Of a DNA stretch of 64,000 bases, positions 17,702 through 24,843 are shown one piece after another (position 1 is the first letter of the stretch; each line of letters starts with the position of its first letter). A program made the position numbers and the translations under genes. A model generated the notes under the pieces. The model had not been told where the DNA came from and made no database searches. It worked only from the letters and a program-made list of their open reading frames with translations. Source of the DNA: Gammaproteobacteria bacterium (lineage in GTDB: Bacteria > Pseudomonadota > Gammaproteobacteria > Pseudomonadales > Azotimanducaceae); NCBI GenBank assembly GCA_026705345.1, contig JAPPAV010000148.1:1-64000 (forward strand). Direction: 5' to 3'.

Positions 17702-17733
17702 CCCTGGTCGGTTTACCGAACAGGGTTTTTTTT
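17702..17733 (+). terminator. Strong intrinsic terminator
   Basis: CCCTG plus TCGGT (17702-17712) pair with ACCGA plus CAGGG (17715-17725), with one G/A mismatch between the two parts, followed by eight T (17726-17733). Confidence 0.85.
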
Positions 17734-17757
17734 GCGGAGAGAATCTGAATCGAGCCG

Positions 17758-17850
17758 CGACGAGAATTCGTCGCAGCGGCGACGGGAAAAATCCCGTCCA
17801 ACCAGGGTTGGGCGGCGTGCGGCGTTCCATGGTTCGGGATCGAAGTCCCG
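17758..17850. other. Further run of small hairpins before the tRNA-like gene
   Basis: Downstream of the terminator come CGACGA/TCGTCG (17758-17773), GACGGGA/TCCCGTC with an AAAA loop (17781-17798), CCAAC/GTTGG (17798-17811) and CGGGA/TCCCG (17835-17850). No open frame or promoter is evident. They could be remnants of another structured RNA or part of the tRNA-like gene's precursor. Confidence 0.4.
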
Positions 17851-17914
17851 TCCGGCGCACTCACGCTACCCATCGCACGGTGTGTACCGAGCGTTTCGTG
17901 ACGCACCCAACCAC

Positions 17915-17987
17915 TTGGAATTAGCTCAGTTGGATAGAGCTCCGGTCCATAAACTGGTGGTCGCCGGTTCGACTCCGGCATTCCAAA
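17915..17987 (+). tRNA. tRNA-like gene, anticodon CAU, anticodon loop one base short
   Basis: The cloverleaf is clear: acceptor TTGGAAT/ATTCCAA, D arm GCTC/GAGC, T arm GCCGG/CCGGC with loop TTCGACT, 73 bases without encoded CCA. The anticodon stem CCGGT/ACTGG closes on a six-base loop, CCATAA, instead of seven. It looks like the CTCATAA loop of tRNA-Met with the universal U33 deleted. The acceptor begins U1-A72, unlike standard elongator tRNA-Met. It may be a pseudogene, a base-call error, or a tRNA-derived RNA. Confidence 0.6.
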
Positions 17988-18193
17988 AACGGCCTGAAAC
18001 GCCACACGGCTGCTAACCGTGATAAACGCTGGTGACGTGCGTTAATCGTCACAGGGCGCGTCCGTTCCCGGCGCCTTCGGCAAAAGCGTGAGCGAACGCT
18101 GAAAAGCGCAGCAACGACGTGGCCGGTCGACGGGTCGGCACCGAGTAAATCGGACCGACGCGCCGATCGATCCGGCGCATCGCCCGCTGGCAT

Positions 18194-18229
18194 CGCCGAA
18201 CGCCAATTCTTCGGAGTTGGCAATCGGCG
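18194..18229 (+). promoter_or_regulatory. Compound hairpin in the leader of the slipin gene
   Basis: CGCCGA (18194-18199) pairs with TCGGCG (18224-18229), then GCCAA (18202-18206) with TTGGC (18217-18221), with a symmetrical two-base internal loop and a 10-base apical loop. It lies about 100 bases before the slipin start. The rest of 17988-18332 holds no gene. Confidence 0.4.
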
Positions 18230-18332
18230 CGGCTCGTGCGCGGTGTGTTCGATCGGTCGGCACCGCCGATCCGCAACGACGTTGTGGGAACGGACGCATT
18301 AATCCACCAAAAAGGGAAAAGGAGAATGCGAA

Positions 18333-19508
18333 ATGTTGTTCTATCGAAAATTCATCGTGCGCAAGCACGAACGCGGACTCCTGTTCAAGGACGGGGACTT
18401 CGTCCGCTTCCTGGAACCGGGAATCTATCGCTTCCACGAGTGGCGCAAGAGCCACGAGGTGGAGTGCTTCGACCTGACCGAGCCGGCCTTTGCGCACCCG
18501 TTGGCGGACTACCTGGTTGACGCCGAACGAGAGGACGTGGAACGCCTGTTCACCGTCGTGGCTACCGGCGAGAGCGAAGTGGCCGTCGTCTACTGGAACG
18601 ACCGCGTCGCCGAGGTCGTCCGGCCGGCCGAGCGCAAGCTCTACTGGAAGGGCCCCGTGGAAGTCCGCGTGGACCGGTTCGACTTGGACGAAGGTCTTGC
18701 CATCGACGCCAAGCTCGCCAAGCGGCTCTTGGCCGAGCCAGGGCTTGCGATGGCTTCGGAGAATGTCGGTGCGCTGCGGCTGCCGGGCCGCAACGGCATC
18801 TACTCGCGGGAGATCGCCCACGGACACGTCGGCCTGCTCTACGTGGATGGCGAACTCGCCGTTTCGCTGGACCCGGGCTTGCACGCCTTCTGGACCTACG
18901 GGCCGAGCGTCAGCATCGAGGTCGTGGACCTGCGCGTGAAGACGCTTGAGGTCCAAGGCCAGGAGATCCTGACCCGTGACAAGGTGAGCCTGCGCGTCAA
19001 CCTGACGGCAACCTACCGGTTCGAGGATGCCGAGAAGGCCGTCGGCGCCACCAAGGATCCGCTGGACCACCTCTACAAGGAGATCCAGTTCGGTCTGCGC
19101 GCCGCCGTCGGCACCCGCACGCTGGATGCGTTGCTGGAGGACAAGTCCGCCATCGACCGCGCGGTCGCCGACCGTGTCGGTCCGAAGTTCGCCGAAATCG
19201 GCATCGTCGTGGAAAGCGTCGGTGTCAAGGACATCATCCTGCCGGGCGACATGAAGGAACTGCTCGGCCGTGTGGTGGAGGCCGAGAAGGCGGCCCAGGC
19301 CAACGTGATCCGCCGTCGCGAGGAAACCAACGCCACGCGTTCGCTCCTCAACACGGCCAAGGTCATGGAGAGCAACGCCGTCGCGCTGCGTCTCAAGGAG
19401 TTGGAGACGCTCGAGAAGGTAACCGAGAAGGTCGGCAACCTGTCGGTCTACGGCGGCCTCGACGGCGTCTTGAACGAGCTTCGGAGCCTGTCGGACTTGC
19501 AGCGCTAG
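18333..19508 (+). CDS. Slipin/SPFH-domain protein
   Basis: A 391-residue SPFH (stomatin/prohibitin/flotillin/HflK) family protein. Residues about 150-320 form the SPFH domain, with VVDLRVKTLEVQGQEILTRD, the NLTATYRFEDAEKAV strand and the ESVGVKDIILPGDMKELL end. A helical, Ala/Glu-rich stretch with VVEAEKAAQANVIRRREET follows. No clear N-terminal membrane helix is present, unlike typical stomatins, so attachment may be indirect. ATG 18333 has GGAGA seven bases upstream. It is the only gene in its unit and ends before a long palindrome shared with mazF. Confidence 0.87.
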   Translation: MLFYRKFIVRKHERGLLFKDGDFVRFLEPGIYRFHEWRKSHEVECFDLTEPAFAHPLADYLVDAEREDVERLFTVVATGESEVAVVYWNDRVAEVVRPAERKLYWKGPVEVRVDRFDLDEGLAIDAKLAKRLLAEPGLAMASENVGALRLPGRNGIYSREIAHGHVGLLYVDGELAVSLDPGLHAFWTYGPSVSIEVVDLRVKTLEVQGQEILTRDKVSLRVNLTATYRFEDAEKAVGATKDPLDHLYKEIQFGLRAAVGTRTLDALLEDKSAIDRAVADRVGPKFAEIGIVVESVGVKDIILPGDMKELLGRVVEAEKAAQANVIRRREETNATRSLLNTAKVMESNAVALRLKELETLEKVTEKVGNLSVYGGLDGVLNELRSLSDLQR

Positions 19509-19590
19509 CGGCTAGGTCCGACAGTGCTGAGCGCCGACCATAGGTCGGCGGGCTCTGCGGTGTGGTTCGGGAAGCAGTGAGTTCGTGCCA

Positions 19591-19632
19591 AAGCGTGGAC
19601 GGCGGATGGCTAGCCATCCGCCGTCCACGCTT
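19591..19632. terminator. Perfect 42-base palindrome between convergent genes
   Basis: Bases 19591-19611 are the exact inverse complement of 19612-19632, with CTAG at the centre. It lies between the convergent slipin and mazF genes and would fold as a very stable hairpin on either strand, so a bidirectional terminator is likely. A smaller hairpin, GCCGACC-ATA-GGTCGGC, is at 19533-19549. Confidence 0.75.
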
Positions 19633-19642
19633 CACATGCCAT

Positions 19643-20002
19643 CTATTCGTCGCCTCGCAGCGCGAGCAACATACCCACTTTGCGGAGCACTTCGTCAACG
19701 GTCTCGTTTGGCAATCGGGCGACAACGCTGGCGTTGCGACGCCGCCAATCGACGCTCTTCAACTGGTCCGAGAGGATCACGCCGCCAACGGGCAATCCTG
19801 CGGGAAGCGCAACTTCGAAGGGATAGCCTTTGATCTGGTTCGTGACCGGGCAAAGCACCGCCAGACCGACCTTTTCGTTATACGCTGCGGGCGACAGCAC
19901 AACGGCGGGGCGTCGGCCCGCCTGTTCGCGTCCCGCCTGCGGATTGAAGTCGACCCAAACGGCATCGCCCCGGGACGGGACAAGGTGTCCTTGTTTCACC
20001 AA
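19643..20002 (-). CDS. mazF: MazF-type mRNA interferase toxin
   Basis: A 119-residue PemK/MazF-family endoribonuclease toxin, expected to cut mRNA at a short sequence unless bound by its antitoxin. The N-terminal GDAVWVDFNPQAGREQAGRRPAVVLS contains the conserved GRRPAVV loop, and CPVTNQIKGYPFEV and VILSDQLKSVDW are the other family signatures, with active-site Arg and Thr in place. Its start overlaps the antitoxin gene by 7 bases, so the pair is translated together. Confidence 0.92.
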   Translation of the reverse strand: MVKQGHLVPSRGDAVWVDFNPQAGREQAGRRPAVVLSPAAYNEKVGLAVLCPVTNQIKGYPFEVALPAGLPVGGVILSDQLKSVDWRRRNASVVARLPNETVDEVLRKVGMLLALRGDE

Positions 20003-20238
20003 ACCTCGCCCCCCACCGGACGACCCGTGTCGACCTCACCATGTCGATTGTCGTCTGTAACGTCCGCGAGCAGGCGCTCCAACTCCGTGCGCGGTGGCTT
20101 TGCAAGCGAGACAACCAACTCGTGCTTCCGCAGCGACAATTCGACGGTAGCGTCGAACGACAATCCGGCTTTGTTTGCAACTGATCGCGGAATGCGCAGG
20201 GCAAGGCTATTGCCCCACTTGCCAATTCGAGCCTGCAT
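19996..20238 (-). CDS. mazE: MazE-type AbrB-fold antitoxin
   Basis: An 80-residue antitoxin. The N-terminal MQARIGKWGNSLALRIPRS is the MazE/AbrB swapped-hairpin DNA-binding motif, and the acidic C-terminus should wrap the toxin. It is the first gene of the mazEF unit and probably represses it. Upstream, 20250-20280 contains GTGTCTAC and GTATCTAC repeated in the same direction on the minus strand, a possible binding site. ATG 20238 has AGAGGG nine bases upstream. Confidence 0.9.
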   Translation of the reverse strand: MQARIGKWGNSLALRIPRSVANKAGLSFDATVELSLRKHELVVSLAKPPRTELERLLADVTDDNRHGEVDTGRPVGGEVW

Positions 20239-20402
20239 GGGCGTGCCCTCTCAATCGGTAGATACACAATGTAGACACTAGACCACACATGGAATCGGGT
20301 CAACGACACTGGTCGTTAGGTCGCGCTATGCTCTCTGACTGTGTTTCGACTGCGTCGAATGCACACATGTCCATCGCGATCAACGGATGCGGCCCGATAG
20401 AG

Positions 20403-21542
20403 ATGCAAATCGACAAGAGTTCCTCGACCTCCGGGCGACTGCCCACCGTCCCCGACCACGACGAAACCGTTGCACGGCTGCGTGAAGAGAACGCGCGCCT
20501 TCGGGCCGAGCTCGCCCAGATGCGCGCCGAGGCGAAGCCGGCCGGGGACACCACCTGGGAGACCGAGATGGCGCGGGGAATCGCCTATGCCGACGGCCGG
20601 TCGTCCAGCAGTTCACTGTCCGCGGGAAGGTTGCTCAAACAACTGGCCGGTCTTTCCAAGGAGCGCATGAAGGCCGGCCTCATCAGAAACAGCAGCGAGT
20701 TCGAATACCTCCCGAAACCCGGCACCGACGAGGCCCAACTCGAAGCGGACTTCGTTCGGTGGGGCTACTGCCTCGTAAAGGACGCCATGTCACCGGCGCA
20801 GGTACAGGCGCAATTGGACCGGCTGGTCGACCAGGCGGAAGCGGAGAAACGCATCAAGGTCGGGATGATGACCAGCCGTAACGACACGGCACAACTGGTC
20901 AACAACCTCGTGCTCAAAGGCGCCGTGTTCCGGGACGCCGTGGAGTTCAAGGAGTCTGCGGCACAAGGGGGTCCACTGGTGGACCGCCTGCTAAACAAGG
21001 TGATGGGCCAGGGTTTCGGCTTGGGCTGCGCCCACGGATCCATCGTCCACCAGGGCGGTGGCCTGCAGGAACTGCACATCGACCAGGGCGGCATGCCGAT
21101 GCCCTATCCACAGTTCCCGTTCGGTTCCCTGATCATCTGGTGCTACACGCAGTTCGACCTCGACAACGGGGCCACGTACTGCGTGCCGGGCTCCCACCGT
21201 AGCGCCACCGGCACGACCCGCTTCCGCGACGGCGCCGACCTGGTGCGGCTGGTCGAGGGCGAGCCCGGGCTCGTTGCGATCTGCGCGCCGCCCGGCACCT
21301 GCATCCTCACCGATACGCGGATCCTGCACTGCGGCGGTCGCCGGACGGCACCGGGCACGCGCTACGCGATGCGCTGCCACTACAACCGGTATTTCATGCG
21401 CGCATTGCACGAGCAATCGACGGCCAACGTGCACGTGCCGGACGAAGTCTACGAACTCCTGTCCCCGCGGCTGAAACAGATGATGGGCATCACCGTCAAC
21501 AATCACGAGCCAGTCGGAGAACTGCATCGGGACGGCGCCTGA
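20403..21542 (+). CDS. Phytanoyl-CoA dioxygenase (PhyH) family protein
   Basis: A 379-residue Fe(II)/2-oxoglutarate dioxygenase of the PhyH family, hydroxylating an unknown small molecule. The metal triad is His and Asp in LQELHIDQGG and the distal His in TRILHCGGRR; the following RTAPGTRYAMRCHYNR includes the expected 2-oxoglutarate-binding arginine. The N-terminus has a short coiled coil (TVARLREENARLRAELAQM). Starts at 20403, 20367 or 20289 are all in frame; none has a good ribosome-binding site, and 20403 is the conservative choice. It stands alone. Confidence 0.8.
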   Translation: MQIDKSSSTSGRLPTVPDHDETVARLREENARLRAELAQMRAEAKPAGDTTWETEMARGIAYADGRSSSSSLSAGRLLKQLAGLSKERMKAGLIRNSSEFEYLPKPGTDEAQLEADFVRWGYCLVKDAMSPAQVQAQLDRLVDQAEAEKRIKVGMMTSRNDTAQLVNNLVLKGAVFRDAVEFKESAAQGGPLVDRLLNKVMGQGFGLGCAHGSIVHQGGGLQELHIDQGGMPMPYPQFPFGSLIIWCYTQFDLDNGATYCVPGSHRSATGTTRFRDGADLVRLVEGEPGLVAICAPPGTCILTDTRILHCGGRRTAPGTRYAMRCHYNRYFMRALHEQSTANVHVPDEVYELLSPRLKQMMGITVNNHEPVGELHRDGA

Positions 21543-21570
21543 TTGCTAGCGCAAGCCGCGCCGTGCCGAC

Positions 21571-21595
21571 CTAGGGGACGGGCTTGTCCCGTCCC
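21571..21595 (+). repeat. REP element, class A, CTAG head
   Basis: The stem and CTTGT loop are intact; the head reads CTAG. It lies between convergent PhyH and ileS genes. Confidence 0.8.
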
Positions 21596-21625
21596 GTTCG
21601 TTCAGGAAAGCTGCAGATCCGGCAC

Positions 21626-21661
21626 GGGCGACCACAAGGGTCGCCCCAGGGTCGCCCCTAC
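21626..21661 (-). repeat. REP element, class B, with internal 11-base duplication
   Basis: A class B element whose right-hand stem (AGGGTCGCCCC as written on the plus strand) is duplicated. The GTAG head provides the ileS stop codon. Confidence 0.8.
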
Positions 21662-24600
21662 GAGGCGTCGGTCGACACCTCCATTGAGAACGCCAGCCGC
21701 TTGCCGTCGATCTCGGTCCGGGTCACCCTCTCGGCAACGACACCGGGTTCCAAGGAAAGAGCCAAGGTTTCACCCGCGATGTAGTCGGCGTGGGCGCCGA
21801 TCGCTTCGGCGATGTCCTCGTCGGCGTCGTACACCACCTGAATCCGATCACTCACCTCGAAACCGCTGTCCTTGCGGCCGCGCTGAATGCGGTTGACGAC
21901 CTCCCTTGCCACGCCCTCGCGCAGCAACTCGTCGTCGAGGCGGCAGTCGAGTTCGATGGAGACGAATCGATTCGAGACCGTCTCCGTGCCTTCCTTCGCC
22001 TCCCTGAACACGTGGATGTCGTCGTTGCCGAAGCGCTCGCCCTCGATGTCGATGACGCCGTTTTCCTGGAATGCCTCGATGGCATCCGCATCCAATGACG
22101 CGATCTTTCCTTGGAATTCCTTCATGCGCCGACCCAGTCGCTTGCCGAGCACGGGAAAGTTCGGCTTCGCGTAGAGCGCGATATAGCTCGCCTCGTTCTT
22201 CTCGTAGCGCACTTCCTTGACGTTCAGTTCGGACTTCACGTAGTTCTCGAGCGTCCTGATCTCGTCGAGCAGCGTCGCGTCGCGATGGATGATCGTGATC
22301 CGTCGCAAGGGCGTGCGCAGGTTGATCTTCACTTGTTCGCGCTTGGAACGGCCGAGTTCGATGACCTGCTGCATGCGCGACACCGCGTCCTCGAGAAGCG
22401 GCTGGCGAAGCGAGGGCTCGGCTTCCGGGTAGGTGCAAAGGTGTACGGAGAGCGGGGTCGGCTCCTCACCGGCGAGGCGCGCGAACGAAAGATAGATGTG
22501 TTCCGACAGGAACGGCGCGAACGGCGCCATGGCTACCGACAATTCATAGACCGCCATGTGCAGCGTGTTGTACGCAGCGATCTTGTCGGCGGTTACGCCC
22601 TCGCCCCAGAACCGCGTCCGGTTGAGCCGGATGTACCAATTGGTGAGGTCGGCGATGAACGAGAACAGTTTCGGGACCACGTTGTAGAGCCGGTAGCGCT
22701 TCATCTCCGCGCCGATATCCTCCTTGAGCGTCTGAAGTCGGGAGATGATCCAGGCGTCGAGAATGTTGTCGCCCCGATACGTGCCCTTGGCCGGCGTCCA
22801 GCCGTCGATCGCCGCGTAGGTTTCGAGAAACGACCAGGCGTTGTACCAGGGCAGGAGCGCACGGCGCACCATATCGCGCACACCGCGGTCGACAAACCGC
22901 TGCTCCTCGGCACGAACCAGTCCCGAGTTGATGAGATAAAGACGCAGCGCGTCGGCCCCGTAGGTCTCCATCAACTCGTCCCCGGGGGTGTAGTTGCGAA
23001 GGCTCTTCGACATCTTCTTGCCGTCGGCCGCCAGCACCATGCCGTTGACGATGACGTTGCGGAACGCCGGTTTCTTGAAGAGCGCACCGGCCAAGACCAT
23101 CAATGTGTAGAACCAGCCCCGGGTCTGGTCCAACCCTTCGGCGATGTACTCGGCCGGGAAACCCTGCTCGAAGGTCTGCCGGTTCTCGAACGGGTAGTGG
23201 AACTGCGCGTAGGGCATTGAGCCGGACTCGAACCAGCAGTCGAGAACTTCCTCCACGCGCCGGTACACGCCCTCTTCCCCGTCCACCTCGAAAGTAAGGT
23301 CGTCGACGTGCTCCCGATGCAGGTCTTCGACGTCGGTCCCCGTCAGCGCCTTGAGTTCCTCACGCGACCCGATGCAACAGGCGTTGCCCGTGGTGTCGTT
23401 GACCCAGATCGGCAGCGGCGTTCCCCAGACACGGTTCCTGGAGATCGCCCAATCGATAACGCCCTTCAGCCAGTTGCCGAACCGTCCGTGCTTGATGTGC
23501 TCCGGCACCCAAAGCACCTGCTCGTTCGCGGCGACGACGTCATCCACGAATTCGGTGACGCGTACGAACCACGACGGTACGGCTCGGTAGATCAGGGGCG
23601 TGTCGGTGCGGTAGCAGTGGGGATAGCTGTGCACGATGTCCTGGCGTTCGTAGAGCGTCCCGTTGTCGCGCAGGTGACGAATGATGTGGCGGTCGGCGTC
23701 CTTGACGAATTGGCCGGCGAAATCGCGGACTTCGTCGGCGAAGACGCCGGCCATGGTGACCGGGCAGCAGAACGCCTCGATGCCCGCCGCTTGCAGAATC
23801 CGGTAGTCGTCCTCGCCGAACGCCGGCGCCTGGTGGACAAGGCCCGTCCCTTCGTCGGTGGTCACGTAGTCGTCGGCGACCACGACGAACGCGCCGCGCT
23901 CCCGTTCCGGCTCGAAGTAGTCGAACAACGGCCGGTAGCTACGACCGACCAGGTCCGCGCCCTTCAGTCGGGCATCGACCGTCACCGAGGGATGCCGCGC
24001 CTGGTAATCCGGGAGCCGTGCCTCGGCAAGATAGAGGGTCTTGCCGATCTCCGCGTCGGTGACCCGGACATAGTCGATGTCCGCGCCGACGCACACGGCA
24101 AGGTTCGACGGCAGCGTCCACGGCGTCGTCGTCCAAGCCGACAAGTAGGCGTCCTCGTCTTCGAGTCTGAACAACACGGTGATCGCCGGATCCTGGACGT
24201 CGATGTAGTTCTGTCCGGCCTCGAAGTTGGCGAGCACGGTCTCGAGCGCCGTCGACACCGGCATCACCTTCATGCCTTGGTAGATGAGCCCCCTGTCCCA
24301 AAGCTGCTTGACCACCCACCAGACCGACTCCATGTACCAGACGTCCATGGTCTTGTAGTCGTCGTCGAAGTCGACCCAGCGACCCAGCCTCGTGATGGTC
24401 TTCTGCCACTCGGCGACATAGCGCTCGACGATCGCCCGGCACTCGGCGTTGTAGCCGGCGACGCCCATCTTCTGGACCGCCTCTTTGGCCGAGATTCCCA
24501 GCGACTTGTCGATCTCCTGCTCGATGGGCAGCCCGTGGCAGTCCCAGCCGAAACGGCGCAGCACATGGCGTCCCTTCATCGTCCAGTAGCGCGGCACGAT

Positions 24601-24804
24601 GTCCTTCAGGATCGAACCCAAGAGATGCCCGTGGTGAGGCAGACCGGTGGCAAAAGGCGGCCCGTCGTAGAAGATGTACGGCTTTTTGTTCTCCGTGCAC
24701 GCCAGGGACAGGCGGAACACGTCCTGTTCCTCCCAGTGGGAGAGGATGTCGTGCTCCATCGCGACAAACGAGAACGCGGTGGTTTCTTCCACCTGCTTGG
24801 TCAT
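21658..24804 (-). CDS. ileS: Isoleucyl-tRNA synthetase, type 2
   Basis: A 1048-residue class I synthetase charging tRNA-Ile. The HIGH signature is LPHHGHLLGS near residue 46 and the KMSKS loop is GKKMSKSLRNY. The surrounding GRHVLRRFGWDCHGLPIEQEIDK is the form seen in eukaryotic-like type-2 IleRS rather than the E. coli type, a class known for mupirocin tolerance. The C-terminus includes the AnticodonIA helices and a long type-2 extension, with no obvious zinc-finger cysteines. ATG 24804 gives the expected MTKQVEE N-terminus. The stop is in a REP head. lspA is not adjacent. Confidence 0.95.
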   Translation of the reverse strand: MTKQVEETTAFSFVAMEHDILSHWEEQDVFRLSLACTENKKPYIFYDGPPFATGLPHHGHLLGSILKDIVPRYWTMKGRHVLRRFGWDCHGLPIEQEIDKSLGISAKEAVQKMGVAGYNAECRAIVERYVAEWQKTITRLGRWVDFDDDYKTMDVWYMESVWWVVKQLWDRGLIYQGMKVMPVSTALETVLANFEAGQNYIDVQDPAITVLFRLEDEDAYLSAWTTTPWTLPSNLAVCVGADIDYVRVTDAEIGKTLYLAEARLPDYQARHPSVTVDARLKGADLVGRSYRPLFDYFEPERERGAFVVVADDYVTTDEGTGLVHQAPAFGEDDYRILQAAGIEAFCCPVTMAGVFADEVRDFAGQFVKDADRHIIRHLRDNGTLYERQDIVHSYPHCYRTDTPLIYRAVPSWFVRVTEFVDDVVAANEQVLWVPEHIKHGRFGNWLKGVIDWAISRNRVWGTPLPIWVNDTTGNACCIGSREELKALTGTDVEDLHREHVDDLTFEVDGEEGVYRRVEEVLDCWFESGSMPYAQFHYPFENRQTFEQGFPAEYIAEGLDQTRGWFYTLMVLAGALFKKPAFRNVIVNGMVLAADGKKMSKSLRNYTPGDELMETYGADALRLYLINSGLVRAEEQRFVDRGVRDMVRRALLPWYNAWSFLETYAAIDGWTPAKGTYRGDNILDAWIISRLQTLKEDIGAEMKRYRLYNVVPKLFSFIADLTNWYIRLNRTRFWGEGVTADKIAAYNTLHMAVYELSVAMAPFAPFLSEHIYLSFARLAGEEPTPLSVHLCTYPEAEPSLRQPLLEDAVSRMQQVIELGRSKREQVKINLRTPLRRITIIHRDATLLDEIRTLENYVKSELNVKEVRYEKNEASYIALYAKPNFPVLGKRLGRRMKEFQGKIASLDADAIEAFQENGVIDIEGERFGNDDIHVFREAKEGTETVSNRFVSIELDCRLDDELLREGVAREVVNRIQRGRKDSGFEVSDRIQVVYDADEDIAEAIGAHADYIAGETLALSLEPGVVAERVTRTEIDGKRLAFSMEVSTDAS

Positions 24805-24843
24805 GGGGCTGAATGACGCTTGGCCGCGCATTCTACTTCGCAA

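Larger units (their letters stand above)
17478..17733 (+). ncRNA. Candidate structured RNA: chain of six hairpins
   Basis: Between a consensus promoter and a strong terminator lie consecutive perfect stems: GCGCC/GGCGC (17548-17562), GCGCAGCC/GGCTGCGC (17564-17582), CGCAGTC/GACTGCG closed by a TACG tetraloop (17586-17603), CCTCTT/AAGAGG (17611-17627), and a 10-bp CCTGGAAGGC stem (17660-17689). The terminator at 17702 is the sixth. The density and order are far beyond chance for 190 bases. It matches none of 6S, SRP, tmRNA or RNase P RNA as I know them. A short open frame (17516-17644) overlaps it. Confidence 0.6.

Noticed and set aside
22111-24816. Two long plus-strand frames opposite ileS
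   Set aside because: Shadows of the synthetase; composition is Arg/Val/His-rich with no motif.
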